Assembly (NCBI RefSeq): GCF_022549785.1
Contig: NZ_JAKZGO010000018.1
Span: 44,564 to 81,251 of the forward strand
Length of the DNA stretch: 36,688 bases
Direction: 5' to 3'
DNA from: Belliella alkalica
GTDB taxonomy: Bacteria; Bacteroidota; Bacteroidia; Cytophagales; Cyclobacteriaceae
The notes under the pieces are model-generated. The model was not told the origin of the DNA. It was given only the letters and a program-made list of their open reading frames with translations, and searched no databases. This document shows positions 16,672-26,744 of the stretch, one piece after another. The position numbers and the translations under genes are program-made. Numbering within the stretch: position 1 is the stretch's first letter; every line of letters starts with the position of its first letter.

Positions 16672-19074
16672 ATGTGGAAAAACTACTTTATCGTCTCCTT
16701 TAGGAACTTGAAAAAGCGGAGGCTTTATACTGGAATCAATGTTTTAGGCCTTACAGTGGCTATAGTTAGTTTTCTGGCCATAGCACTTTTTATTCATCAT
16801 GAAGGCACTTATGATAGTATGTATGGAGATGCTGACCGGGTGATCAGGTTTTCACAGCGATTTTCCATGGCTGGGGAAGAACAGGTTACAAGTATGACCC
16901 CTTCGGCCCTTGTCCCTACATTGATGGAGGAAATGGAGGAAGTAGAGGTGGGTACCTTGATAATGGATTACAGTATTTTTGCTTCTGTATTGGTAGACTC
17001 AGGTGAGGGCAATCAGGAGGAAAATAAATTTGCTTATGTCGATGAAAACTTCTTTGAAATATTTGATTTGAAACTTTTAGCAGGAGCAGAGGGTAAATTA
17101 TTGTCTGAACCAAATCAGATCGTATTGACAGAATCTACAGCTCAAAGGTATTTCCAAAAACCTTTTGAGGCTGTGGGAGAGATTATCAAAATAGATGGGA
17201 AAGATTTTCAGGTTACAGGAATTGTGGAAAATTTCCCTAGCAATAGTCATATTGATTTTGATTTTTTGGCTTCATTTATCACAACAAGACATGGGAAAGA
17301 CCCACAATGGAGTCCCGCCAATTATTATTCTTATGCCAAACTAAAACCTGAAACAGACCAAAAGGTATTTGCAGGGAAGTTGGATCAGATGGTGGAAAAG
17401 TATTTTGGAGAAGAAATGAGAAGTTATGGGTTTGAGGTAAGTGTCCTTTTTCAGCCATTGACTTTCATCCACTTGGGATTCAGTCAGCTGAAAGATATCA
17501 AGCCGGCTATAGATATCAAAAACTTATACATATTTGGGACAGTTGCTTTCCTGCTGATTTTTATTGGGATTATCAATTATGTCAATTTAGCCACGGCTGA
17601 AGCCACCGAAAGAAATAAAGAGGTAGGACTTAGAAAAGTGTTGGGTGCCGACAGGCCACAGCTTTTTGGTCAATTCCTTTCCGAATCCATGATTTTATCA
17701 TTTGTGGGCTTAGTTTTCAGTCTTGTGATTCTATATATTTTGAAAGGGAATTTGGAAGATTTTTCTGGTGTACCCATTCAACTTGATCTTCTTTTTAGTC
17801 CTTTGGGGTTTTTATTGCTTTTGGGGTTAATGATCATGATAGGGGTGTTTTCTGGGTTTTATCCAGCATTGATTCTATCTGGTATGGAACCTCTTCAGGC
17901 TTTGGGTAAAAAAATAAGTGGTGCTATTGGAGGTGCTTGGCTTAGAAGAAGCCTAGTCGTATTCCAGTTTTTCGTATCCATAAGTCTCTTGTTGGCTACT
18001 TTTATTGTCAAGAATCAGTTGGATTATATGCAGACTGTAAACTTGGGGTATGATAGGGAACAAGTAATCGCTTTAAATTTTCACTACAATATGAGAAATC
18101 AAATCCCAGCTCTCAAAAGTGAAATGGAAAGGACCGGATCTGTTCCATCTATTAGCTTGAGTAATTCCCTTCCTATCTTTATTCAAGCAGGATATTCTGT
18201 TTCTCCAGGTGGAGACAATGACAAGGATTTTATGATCACAGGCTTTGCCGCAGATCATGACATACTGAAGACTTTGAATCTAAACCTGCTTGCAGGAACC
18301 GATTTTTCAGATCAAGATATCCATCTGAGTATGGCAAGTGAAAGTGAGGATGAGATGAATGTGATTTTCAATGAAGCTGCCATCAAAGAACTAGGTTGGA
18401 CAATAGAAGAAAGCATAGGTCGAAAAGTGAACTACAACGGTACAATGTCAAATGTAAAAGGTGTGGTGCAGAATTTCTACTTTAATTCACTACACCATCA
18501 TGTAGGGGCATTGGCCATATTTATCGAGCCTTCTGAAGCCAATTGGATTCTTGCCAAACTTCCTGCCGGAGATCCGAAAGAAAGTCTGGCTAAAATGGAA
18601 AAAGTTTGGAAGGGGACTTACCCAGACAGACCATTTAATTATCGGTTTTTGGATGATGAATATGGCAAGTTGTATCAGAGTGAGCAAAATATATCCCGAA
18701 TTTTCCAGCTTTTTTCAGGCATAGCGATTTTCATTGCATGTATGGGGTTGTTTGGATTGGTTTCCTATGTTGCCATGAAAAGAACTAAGGAAATCAGTAT
18801 CAGAAAAGTATTGGGGGCAGATTCTATAGAGGTTTTGAAAGTACTCTCTTCAGATTTCTTTATACTCCTAGCTGTATCTGCGGTTTTGTCCGTTGGCTTT
18901 GGGCTATGGTTTTCGACTATTTGGTTGGAAGGGTTTGCTTACAAGACTAATGTCTCCTTTTTTATCTATGTTTTGTCTATTTTCTTGGTAGCGGTTATTG
19001 CCCTTATGACCATAGCTTATCGGACAGTGAAAGTATTCCGCTTAAATCCAGCAAAGACACTGAAGAATGAATAG
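16672..19074 (+). CDS. FtsX/MacB-like ABC permease 1 of 4
   Basis: The 800-residue permease has the doubled layout common in Bacteroidota: a helix (about 20-41), a periplasmic MacB_PCD-like domain, three helices (about 282-305, 340-360, 375-400), then a second unit with a helix (about 428-447), a periplasmic domain and three C-terminal helices (about 680-700, 725-750, 765-787). The cytoplasmic coupling segments ERNKEVGLRKVLGADRPQL and KRTKEISIRKVLGADSIEV, one in each half, are the FtsX hallmark. The ends MWKNYFIVSFRNLKKR and LNPAKTLKNE match the other three permeases of the run. The complex probably works as a mechanotransmission pump that helps push a substrate through the adaptor and TolC-like channel. 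No Shine-Dalgarno is evident; the ATG is preceded by an A/T-rich leader. Confidence 0.93.
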   Translation: MWKNYFIVSFRNLKKRRLYTGINVLGLTVAIVSFLAIALFIHHEGTYDSMYGDADRVIRFSQRFSMAGEEQVTSMTPSALVPTLMEEMEEVEVGTLIMDYSIFASVLVDSGEGNQEENKFAYVDENFFEIFDLKLLAGAEGKLLSEPNQIVLTESTAQRYFQKPFEAVGEIIKIDGKDFQVTGIVENFPSNSHIDFDFLASFITTRHGKDPQWSPANYYSYAKLKPETDQKVFAGKLDQMVEKYFGEEMRSYGFEVSVLFQPLTFIHLGFSQLKDIKPAIDIKNLYIFGTVAFLLIFIGIINYVNLATAEATERNKEVGLRKVLGADRPQLFGQFLSESMILSFVGLVFSLVILYILKGNLEDFSGVPIQLDLLFSPLGFLLLLGLMIMIGVFSGFYPALILSGMEPLQALGKKISGAIGGAWLRRSLVVFQFFVSISLLLATFIVKNQLDYMQTVNLGYDREQVIALNFHYNMRNQIPALKSEMERTGSVPSISLSNSLPIFIQAGYSVSPGGDNDKDFMITGFAADHDILKTLNLNLLAGTDFSDQDIHLSMASESEDEMNVIFNEAAIKELGWTIEESIGRKVNYNGTMSNVKGVVQNFYFNSLHHHVGALAIFIEPSEANWILAKLPAGDPKESLAKMEKVWKGTYPDRPFNYRFLDDEYGKLYQSEQNISRIFQLFSGIAIFIACMGLFGLVSYVAMKRTKEISIRKVLGADSIEVLKVLSSDFFILLAVSAVLSVGFGLWFSTIWLEGFAYKTNVSFFIYVLSIFLVAVIALMTIAYRTVKVFRLNPAKTLKNE

Positions 19075-19182
19075 GGGATAAGGTAGCAGGATACAATTGA
19101 AAACTATTCAACATTCAAGCGAAATCTAGAAAATAGTATAAAGTGAATTCAGAACAAGAAAGAGAATTTCAATAACAACAGT

Positions 19183-21549
19183 ATGTACAGCAACTATCTA
19201 AAAATTGCACTTCGTGGCCTTACCAAGCACAAATTGACTTTTTTTATCAATTTGTTTGGCCTTGCACTTGGGCTTTGGGCTACTATCACCATTTCGCTAT
19301 GGGTGAAGAGTGAATTGAATATGAATGCTTCCTTCCCTGAAATAGATCAGGTTTATAGGATCATGGAGCATCAGCGATATGGGTCGGAATTTTTTACGAC
19401 AAGTTCCACTCCAGGTATTTTGGCTCCTGCATTGAAAGCAGAATTTCCGGAAGTTGAGCGTGCAGCTTGTTATTCTTGGAATGAAGACTTGCTATTTATA
19501 GCTAATGAAAATCGTTTCAATCTTAATGGTTTTTATGCCGAACCTGATTATCTCCACATCATGCAATATGAATTTTTACATGGGGATAGAGACAAGGCAA
19601 TGACTGAAAAAAACCATATAGTCCTCACAAAGGAATCGGCTATCAAACTTTTTGGTCAGGTAAATGTGGTTGGAGAGTCCCTTGTGATCAAGGAAACAGG
19701 TGAAGAATCTTCTTACATTGTTGTAGCAGTGATAGACATAAAATCTTATGAAAGTAGCGCTTCATTTGAGTTTATCATTCCTTTTCAGGTCATGTTGGAC
19801 AAGCCATATAATGAATGGCTTAGCCATTGGGGTAATAATGGCCCTAGTACAATAGTTCGATTAAACAAAAATGCAGATTGGGAAGCTTTTTCAGCAAGCA
19901 TAGAAGACCTCATCGTCAAGAAAAATGAAGGAAGCAACATAAAGCTGTTTGCCTATCCCCAAAGAGACCTATACCTCCATGGGAAGTTCAAAGATGGAAT
20001 ACAGCAGGGAGGCAGAATAGAATATGTGAAATTGTTTGCTTTGATAGGCTTGTTTGTATTATTGATAGCCTGTATTAATTTCATGAATCTTTCTACAGCC
20101 AAATCACAAAAAAGAGCAAAAGAAGTAGGCGTAAGAAAGGTAGTCGGAGCTGAAAAAAATGAGTTGGTGCTTCAGTTTTTGACGGAATCCATGTTGGTTA
20201 CTTTTATTGCAGGGTTTGTCTCCCTTGTTTTTGTAGAATTGAGCCTGCCTATATTCAATAACCTTACAGGAAAAACGCTTAGTGTTCCTTATGGTGATTG
20301 GGTTTCATGGGTGCAATTTATCATGATTTTGTTGTTTACAGGTTTGGTAGCGGGAAGTTATCCAGCTTTTTACCTATCTGCGACCAAAGTTGTGATGGTT
20401 TTTAGAAATTTCACCAAATCTGGAAAAGGTGTAGTAATTGCAAGGAAAGGTCTGGTATTGTTTCAATTTATACTCGCTACCATGTTGATCATTGCCACGA
20501 TAGTGGTTTACAAGCAAATCAATTTTGCTATGAACAAGAACTTAGGTTATGAAAAAGATCAATTGGTGAGTGTTTTTTTGGAAGGAAGCATGTATGAGAA
20601 CTTTGAGGTTTATAAAAGACAAGTTGAAGAGATTCCAGGAGTATTGGCAGTCACCAGGTCAAACCATTCCTTAATGGGTCGAAACTCAAATACAGGTGGT
20701 ATATCATGGGAGGGAAAGGATCCAGATTTCAGTGCGCTTTTTGAGATAATGAGTGTTGATTATGGTTTTGTTGAGGCTATGGGGATGAAAATGATAAAAG
20801 GTGAAGACTTTTCTCCTGATAGGGTTTCTGATTCGATCAATAAGGTGATTCTTAATAGACGCGCTTATGAAATGATTGCTCAAGATGATCCAGATCCTGT
20901 AAGTATTAAGTGGGGTACAGATGTTCAGATTTTGGGTGTAGTGGAGGACTTTCACTTTCAAAGTCTACACTTGGGGATGGAACCCGTAATTCTCCGATTG
21001 GATCCAGAGAATAGTTTTATTGCCTATTTCAAAATAGCAAGTGATGATGTCAAATCGGTAATTCCAGAAATCAAGGCTCTTTCTGAGGGCTTTGAACCTG
21101 ATTTCCCCTTCCATTTCAGCTTTATGGATGAGAATTATTCCCAAATGTACCAAGAGGATTTGAGGACAAAAGAGCTAGCAAAGTATTTCAGTATTCTGAC
21201 CATATTGATTTCATGTCTAGGCCTATTTGGTCTATCGGCTCACGTAGCAGAGCAAAAGACCAAAGAAATTGGTATTAGGAAAGTTCTTGGAGCCTCAACC
21301 TTATCCATTTTAAATGTCATCAATAGGGAATTTATCATGATAGTTGCCATTTCGATTTTGTTTGGTTCAGGCATAGCATATTGGTTGATGCAAGATTGGT
21401 TGGAGGCATATGCATATCGAGTTGACTTTGAATGGTGGTTTATTCCTTTGGCAGCTGTCAGCATATTGGTTATAGCATTTCTGACAGTGAGCCTTCAGGC
21501 ATTGAAAGCAGCACAGATCAACCCAGTAAGAAGCTTGAAGAGCGAGTGA
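19183..21549 (+). CDS. FtsX/MacB-like ABC permease 2 of 4
   Basis: The 788-residue paralogue has the same double MacB_PCD/FtsX layout, with coupling segments SQKRAKEVGVRKVVGAEKNE in the first half and EQKTKEIGIRKVLGASTLSI in the second. The N-terminus MYSNYLKIALRGLTKH and C-terminus INPVRSLKSE align with its neighbours. The periplasmic parts differ clearly from permease 1, so these are old duplicates and not recent copies. A 108-bp spacer with no feature I can name lies before it, and a second repeat array (21550-21923) follows. It may pair with another of the four permeases to form a heterodimer; the sequence does not say which. Confidence 0.93.
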   Translation: MYSNYLKIALRGLTKHKLTFFINLFGLALGLWATITISLWVKSELNMNASFPEIDQVYRIMEHQRYGSEFFTTSSTPGILAPALKAEFPEVERAACYSWNEDLLFIANENRFNLNGFYAEPDYLHIMQYEFLHGDRDKAMTEKNHIVLTKESAIKLFGQVNVVGESLVIKETGEESSYIVVAVIDIKSYESSASFEFIIPFQVMLDKPYNEWLSHWGNNGPSTIVRLNKNADWEAFSASIEDLIVKKNEGSNIKLFAYPQRDLYLHGKFKDGIQQGGRIEYVKLFALIGLFVLLIACINFMNLSTAKSQKRAKEVGVRKVVGAEKNELVLQFLTESMLVTFIAGFVSLVFVELSLPIFNNLTGKTLSVPYGDWVSWVQFIMILLFTGLVAGSYPAFYLSATKVVMVFRNFTKSGKGVVIARKGLVLFQFILATMLIIATIVVYKQINFAMNKNLGYEKDQLVSVFLEGSMYENFEVYKRQVEEIPGVLAVTRSNHSLMGRNSNTGGISWEGKDPDFSALFEIMSVDYGFVEAMGMKMIKGEDFSPDRVSDSINKVILNRRAYEMIAQDDPDPVSIKWGTDVQILGVVEDFHFQSLHLGMEPVILRLDPENSFIAYFKIASDDVKSVIPEIKALSEGFEPDFPFHFSFMDENYSQMYQEDLRTKELAKYFSILTILISCLGLFGLSAHVAEQKTKEIGIRKVLGASTLSILNVINREFIMIVAISILFGSGIAYWLMQDWLEAYAYRVDFEWWFIPLAAVSILVIAFLTVSLQALKAAQINPVRSLKSE

Positions 21550-21923
21550 TGGGGAAGGAGGAAATAAGAAGGAAGAATTAGGAAAAAGCAAAGATGAAAT
21601 CAACCCCGAATGGGGTTAAACCTTCAATAGCCCCATATGAAATGCGGGGAATAAAGAGGATGGGTTGGGTAATCAACCCCGAAGGGGTTGAACTTCTTCA
21701 ATCAATAGATAAAGTGTCAAGTTATTTCAATTCTAAACCTCCCATTTCCTTTGGTTTCTGTTTTCGCCCGCACACGGACAAAGATGTTCGCATTAAAATC
21801 TCAAAAGGTAAAGAAATCCTTTGTTTTGGCTGTTTTGAGGAGGTTTTCTTTGGCATTGGTATTGAAAAACCAATACTGTCAAAAGGAATTTAAATTGTAT
21901 GCTCAAACCTTTATTTATACATC
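21550..21923. repeat. Second hairpin-array spacer
   Basis: No gene is supported; a 99-codon open frame (21594-21893) only translates the repeats. Three hairpins stand in a row: AACCCC-GAAT-GGGGTT (21602-21617), CCCCATAT-GAA-ATGCGGGG (21631-21649, one mismatch and one wobble) and the perfect TCAACCCC-GAA-GGGGTTGA (21673-21691). Downstream is AAGTGTCAAGT (about 21714), shared with the spacer near 15706, then about 190 bp of unique sequence with no visible signal before the ATG of permease 3. Confidence 0.8.
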
Positions 21924-24302
21924 ATGATTTACAATAATATAATAATAGCATGGAGGAACCTATCCAAAAGGAAACTCTATGCTTCTATCAATATTTTCGG
22001 ATTGAGTCTTGGAATCAGCTCTTGTATGTTGGTTTTTGCCTTGGTTTGGCATATCAATAGTTTTGACAAGTACCATAAGAATGCTGACAATATATATAGA
22101 CTAGTTACGAATACCTTCGAAGGATCTAGAGAATACCACACACCCGGAGTTCCAGCTGTATTGCCAGAAGCATTTCAAAATGATTTTTCAGGAATAGAAT
22201 CATCTGTACTTATTTCGGGTGGTCACAATGGCTTGATTACAGTTCAAGAAGCAGGTCAGGCAAAGTATTTTATGGAATCTGGGGTAGCTTATACTACAGA
22301 TGCTTTTTTTGAAGTTTTCGATAGGCAAGTTGAAAGTGGACAGTCCGTGAATATTCTTAAAAAATCAAATCAGGCTGTGATTTCAAAGAAGTATGCGGAA
22401 AAACTTTTTGGTAGCACTGACGTCATTGGTAAAACTTTCCAGTTTCAAAAGGGAGATTTGTATGCTGTCACAGCTGTGATGGAAGATTTTCCTAAAAATA
22501 CCGATTTTCCCTTCGAGGTTTTTCTTTCTTATGAAAACCTAAAGAAAAGTCGTGAGTCAGGAGGTTGGAATAGCATTCATAGCGATGATCAGTTTTATTT
22601 GGTAATCAAAGAGGATCATGTGAAAGAATCGATCAACTCAGGTTTAGCTGCATTTGTTGAAAAATATTTGGGGGAAAATAATAGAGAGAACCGCACGCAC
22701 CTTTTGCAACCTCTGACTGAGATCCATTTTGATGAAAGATATAGTAATTTCCGCTATCAGGTCTCTTCCCATACCAATAAAATCATGATAGGTGTGGCTA
22801 TTTTTCTATTGCTCACAGCAAGTATCAATTTTATAAATCTCAGTACAGCCTTATCTGGCAAGCGATCCAAAGAAGTCGGACTCCGCAAAGTTTTTGGAGG
22901 AAATAGTAGTAATATTGCAGGACAGTTTTTGAGCGAAACGGGTATTATTTGTCTTTTTGCCGTTTTCATAGCCTTTGTCATCAGCAGCTTGGCAATGCCA
23001 TATATGAATGATTTTCTTGGCACGGAAGCAGATTTTTCTATTATCTTTTCTCCTATAGGTCTTTTAACTGTTTTTTCAATTTGGCTGATCATCAGCTTGA
23101 TATCTGGTGCCTATCCATCATTGATTATCAGTAAATTGAATCCGATAGGAGCCATAAGGGAACAAAATCAATCCAAGCAATCAAAAACTTATGTTTTGAG
23201 AAAAGGATTAGTGGTTTTCCAGTTTATGATTACACAGTTTTTTATAATTGGAACATTGGTTTTGGTAATGCAGATGAATCACTTACGTTCTGCAGATATT
23301 GGTTTTCAAAAGGATGCAGTAGCAACATTCACATTACCAGAGCGCGATCTGGATAAATCTCGAATATTAGCAGAAAGATTGCGAAATCTTCCCAATGTGG
23401 ATATGGTTTCAGTTTCATTTACAGAGCCAGCCTCCGGATCCAGTTCTTCTACCAATGCAATTATGGTAGAAAGTAATGAAGAATATACAGTCCATATCAA
23501 ACCTGCTGATGAATATTACCTCGATACTTACGGGCTGGAGTTGCTTTATGGAGAAAACCTTATCAAAGAAGATACAATCACCCGATATCTCGCTACAGAA
23601 TCTTTTGCTAAGAAGGCAGGATTTGAGAATGCAGAAGACCTGCTAGGGGTCTATGTCAATATTGGAGGAATTGAAGCTCCAGTAGCTGGTGTTGTTAGAG
23701 ATTTCTATTCCCGATCACTCAAGTCTGAGATAGAACCGACATTTATTTTCCAAAACCACCATCATTTCAGGACGGTGGGTGTCAAAGTTAGTGAAGCGAA
23801 TGCCAATTTGGTGATGGAAGAAGCAGGTGAAATCTTTGTCAACCTTTATCCGGAATACCCATTCGAGTATAGTTTTTTGGATGAGAAAATTGCAAATTTC
23901 TATGAATCTGAACAAAGGATGAGCACACTCTTCATTATATTTTCATGTATTGCGGTGGTTGTAGGATGTATAGGATTGTATGGACTGGTATCTTACATGG
24001 CAGCAATGAAAACCAAAGAGATTGGGGTTCGAAAAGTCCTTGGGGCGAGTTCAGCCCAAGTCTTGACAATGTTTTCCAAAGAGTATGTGGCTTTGTTGCT
24101 AATAGCATTTGCTTTGGCAGCTCCGCTCGCAGGATACCTTATGGAAAAATGGCTGGAAGACTACGCTTCTAAAATTCAACTTTCATGGCAGTTTTATCTT
24201 TTTTCTCTCTTACTCGTAGCGGGGATAGCATTTCTTACAGTTGGTTATAAGTCCATTCAGGCCGCTTGGGCCAATCCTTCCGTTTCATTAAAATCTGAAT
24301 AA
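21924..24302 (+). CDS. FtsX/MacB-like ABC permease 3 of 4
   Basis: This 792-residue paralogue again has the double layout. Coupling segments are SGKRSKEVGLRKVFGGNSSN and AAMKTKEIGVRKVLGASSAQ; the ends are MIYNNIIIAWRNLSKRKL and ANPSVSLKSE. Its stop is one base before the ATG of permease 4, so the two are translationally coupled and are good candidates for a heterodimer. The repeat array upstream separates this pair from permeases 1 and 2, which suggests the locus was built from two modules. Confidence 0.93.
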   Translation: MIYNNIIIAWRNLSKRKLYASINIFGLSLGISSCMLVFALVWHINSFDKYHKNADNIYRLVTNTFEGSREYHTPGVPAVLPEAFQNDFSGIESSVLISGGHNGLITVQEAGQAKYFMESGVAYTTDAFFEVFDRQVESGQSVNILKKSNQAVISKKYAEKLFGSTDVIGKTFQFQKGDLYAVTAVMEDFPKNTDFPFEVFLSYENLKKSRESGGWNSIHSDDQFYLVIKEDHVKESINSGLAAFVEKYLGENNRENRTHLLQPLTEIHFDERYSNFRYQVSSHTNKIMIGVAIFLLLTASINFINLSTALSGKRSKEVGLRKVFGGNSSNIAGQFLSETGIICLFAVFIAFVISSLAMPYMNDFLGTEADFSIIFSPIGLLTVFSIWLIISLISGAYPSLIISKLNPIGAIREQNQSKQSKTYVLRKGLVVFQFMITQFFIIGTLVLVMQMNHLRSADIGFQKDAVATFTLPERDLDKSRILAERLRNLPNVDMVSVSFTEPASGSSSSTNAIMVESNEEYTVHIKPADEYYLDTYGLELLYGENLIKEDTITRYLATESFAKKAGFENAEDLLGVYVNIGGIEAPVAGVVRDFYSRSLKSEIEPTFIFQNHHHFRTVGVKVSEANANLVMEEAGEIFVNLYPEYPFEYSFLDEKIANFYESEQRMSTLFIIFSCIAVVVGCIGLYGLVSYMAAMKTKEIGVRKVLGASSAQVLTMFSKEYVALLLIAFALAAPLAGYLMEKWLEDYASKIQLSWQFYLFSLLLVAGIAFLTVGYKSIQAAWANPSVSLKSE

Positions 24303-24303
24303 T

Positions 24304-26712
24304 ATGCTATACAATTATCTACTGATTGCGTTCAGAAATATCAAAAGGAACAAGTTGCGTACATTTGTCCATGTCTTTGGCTTATCATTGGGCATAGCTA
24401 TTTGCCTTTTGATTTTCAATCAGCTTTTATCTGCATATAGCTTTGATAGATTCCATCCAGACGAAGACAGAATCTACAGGTTAAACACCTACACTGAGTG
24501 GCAGCCAGGAGAGTTCTTTCAGTCATCAGGTACCAATGGCCATTTGGGAGAGGTGCTTGACGAGGAGCTTTCATTGATTGAATCAAAAGCGAGGCTATAC
24601 CATCTTTACGAAACGATGGTTTCGATACCAGAACAAAATAAAGTCATTGGAAGAAAGAGAGGAGTTACATTTGCTGATGACGGTTTTTTTGAAATTTTCC
24701 CAAGAAAATGGCTTGCAGGAAACCCTATAACAGCACTTTCAGAGCCGAATGTTGCAGTAATTTCTGAGTCTAGCTTACTCCAATATTTCCCTGGAATGTC
24801 TGCGGGTGATGTGATTGGAAAGGAAGTTCTTTGGGTAGATTCTGACTCCATATATGCACAAATCCGTGGTGTAGTGGCTGACTTTAAAGAAAACACAGAT
24901 TTCATTTTCACAGATTTCATTTCTTTCAAAACAATCCAAAAAATGGAGTCAGAAGATTGGTATGGGCTCCATAGTTGGAATAATCTAAATAGCTCCAGCC
25001 AGCTCTTTGTCAAAGTAAATGAAGGTGTCCTTAAAAGTGAGTTGGATGAAGCTCTTTTGGGAATCTCAAAAAAATACCTTGGGGAAGAAGATAACAACAC
25101 TACTTTCATAGGAGAACCAATTGCCGAGATGCATTTTAGCGAAAACTATGATGACAGCACCATATCCAAACCGCTACTTCGGGGATTGACGTATGTAGGA
25201 TTGATCATTTTGGCCTTGGCCTGTTTGAATTTTATCAATTTGGAAACAGCTCACGCCATCAGTAGAGCCAAAGAAGTTGGGATAAGGAAATCCCTGGGTA
25301 GTGATAGAGCTCAATTGATGTTACAATTTCTAAGTGAAACGTTTTTGATCGTCTTTGTTGCATCTCTTTTTTCATTATTGATAGCAGATCAAATACATCA
25401 TTTCTTTAAAGACTACTTTCTGTCCGAATTTACTTTTAGCATTTTGGAAGTGAAAAATAGTGTTTTCATTTTTTCAATAGCACTCCTATTGACAATTGTG
25501 TCTGGTATTTATCCAGCTTTGATACAATCAAGTTACCACCCGCAAAGGGCGCTAAAAGGAGAGGTTAACTATGTCAATGGATTTTCTATAGGTGTATTTC
25601 TAAGAAAAAACCTCACAATCTTTCAGTTTGCGGTTTCGATTGCATTTATAATTATGGTAGCCGTTATATCGACGCAACTCAAATACATAAGCAGTACGCC
25701 ATTAGGTTTTGAAAAAAATGCAGTCTTATTTACAGATTTGCCATTTATGGGAGATAGGGTTGTTCGTGAGCAATTATCGGATAGACTAAGACAAGAGAGT
25801 TTCGTGAAGGGAGTCAGCATGAGCGGCGTTTTGGTGACATCCAATAGTATTTGGACTTCAGACGCCTTTTATATGAAGGATACAATAGAAAACGCTCTGA
25901 ATGTGCATGTGATGAATGTTGACTCCGCTTTCGTTGGCACGCATCAGATTTCATTATTGGCGGGAAGAAACACCAATAATCAAGAGGATGAAATTGTTGT
26001 CAATCTGAATTTTGTCAAAACCCTTGGTTTCTCGGAAGTGGAGGATATGATAGGATCGACACTTCGTTTGGGAAATGAACTCAGGACGATTGTAGGTGTT
26101 GTGGACAATTTCAACGCAAGGAGTCTCAAAGAAGAAATCATGCCTATAGTATTGATTTATAGACCTGATTACTTCCATAAGCTGACTGCGAAAGTCTCAA
26201 ATGGCCAAAATTTGGCTTACATGAAGCAAAGATTGGAGGATATATATGCCGAAACTTATCCATATGAGACAGCAAATTTCAGTTTCCTGGATGAAGTTGT
26301 GGAGTCCTTTTACGAGAATGACCGAAAAATCAACGGAGTCTTATTTTTTGCTGCAGCCATTGCCATTTTAATTTCAATTTTGGGGCTTTTTGGACTTTCA
26401 TCATTTACCATTGCCCAGAGGACAAAAGAAATGAGCATAAGAAAAGTTCTCGGTGCAGGTGTTTTACAAATCGTCGGATTGATTTCAAGGCAATACGTTT
26501 GGCTTGTTTCGATTTCTTTTGTCTTGGCCATATATCCAGCATATTACATTAGTAAACTTTGGCTTGAAGATTATGCCTACAAAATATCGATGCCATATTT
26601 TCTCTTTGTAGTTGTAGGGCTTGGTGTCATGATTATGGCATTGTTGGTGGTTGGCTTTCACTCATTGGGTGTCGCCCAATCTAATCCCGCCAAAGTTCTG
26701 AAAAGTGAATAG
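24304..26712 (+). CDS. FtsX/MacB-like ABC permease 4 of 4
   Basis: The 802-residue product has the same arrangement of a helix, periplasmic domain and three helices, repeated. Coupling segments are AISRAKEVGIRKSLGSDRAQ and AQRTKEMSIRKVLGAGVLQI; the ends are MLYNYLLIAFRNIKRNKL and SNPAKVLKSE. It follows permease 3 after one base, and the second ATPase starts 32 bp downstream, so permeases 3-4, ATPase 2 and the TolC-like gene form one tight unit. Confidence 0.93.
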   Translation: MLYNYLLIAFRNIKRNKLRTFVHVFGLSLGIAICLLIFNQLLSAYSFDRFHPDEDRIYRLNTYTEWQPGEFFQSSGTNGHLGEVLDEELSLIESKARLYHLYETMVSIPEQNKVIGRKRGVTFADDGFFEIFPRKWLAGNPITALSEPNVAVISESSLLQYFPGMSAGDVIGKEVLWVDSDSIYAQIRGVVADFKENTDFIFTDFISFKTIQKMESEDWYGLHSWNNLNSSSQLFVKVNEGVLKSELDEALLGISKKYLGEEDNNTTFIGEPIAEMHFSENYDDSTISKPLLRGLTYVGLIILALACLNFINLETAHAISRAKEVGIRKSLGSDRAQLMLQFLSETFLIVFVASLFSLLIADQIHHFFKDYFLSEFTFSILEVKNSVFIFSIALLLTIVSGIYPALIQSSYHPQRALKGEVNYVNGFSIGVFLRKNLTIFQFAVSIAFIIMVAVISTQLKYISSTPLGFEKNAVLFTDLPFMGDRVVREQLSDRLRQESFVKGVSMSGVLVTSNSIWTSDAFYMKDTIENALNVHVMNVDSAFVGTHQISLLAGRNTNNQEDEIVVNLNFVKTLGFSEVEDMIGSTLRLGNELRTIVGVVDNFNARSLKEEIMPIVLIYRPDYFHKLTAKVSNGQNLAYMKQRLEDIYAETYPYETANFSFLDEVVESFYENDRKINGVLFFAAAIAILISILGLFGLSSFTIAQRTKEMSIRKVLGAGVLQIVGLISRQYVWLVSISFVLAIYPAYYISKLWLEDYAYKISMPYFLFVVVGLGVMIMALLVVGFHSLGVAQSNPAKVLKSE

Positions 26713-26744
26713 CCCACTAGTTTGATTTAATAAAGAAAATAAGA

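Noticed and set aside
21594-21893. Open frame of 99 codons on the plus strand
   Set aside because: Its first third is a translation of the GAA-hairpin array (NPEGVE-like text from CCCCGAAGGGGTTGAA); the rest has no protein-like features.
24606-25109. Open frame of 167 codons on the minus strand opposite permease 4
   Set aside because: Antisense shadow of a conserved permease, with Ser/Lys-rich text and no domain.
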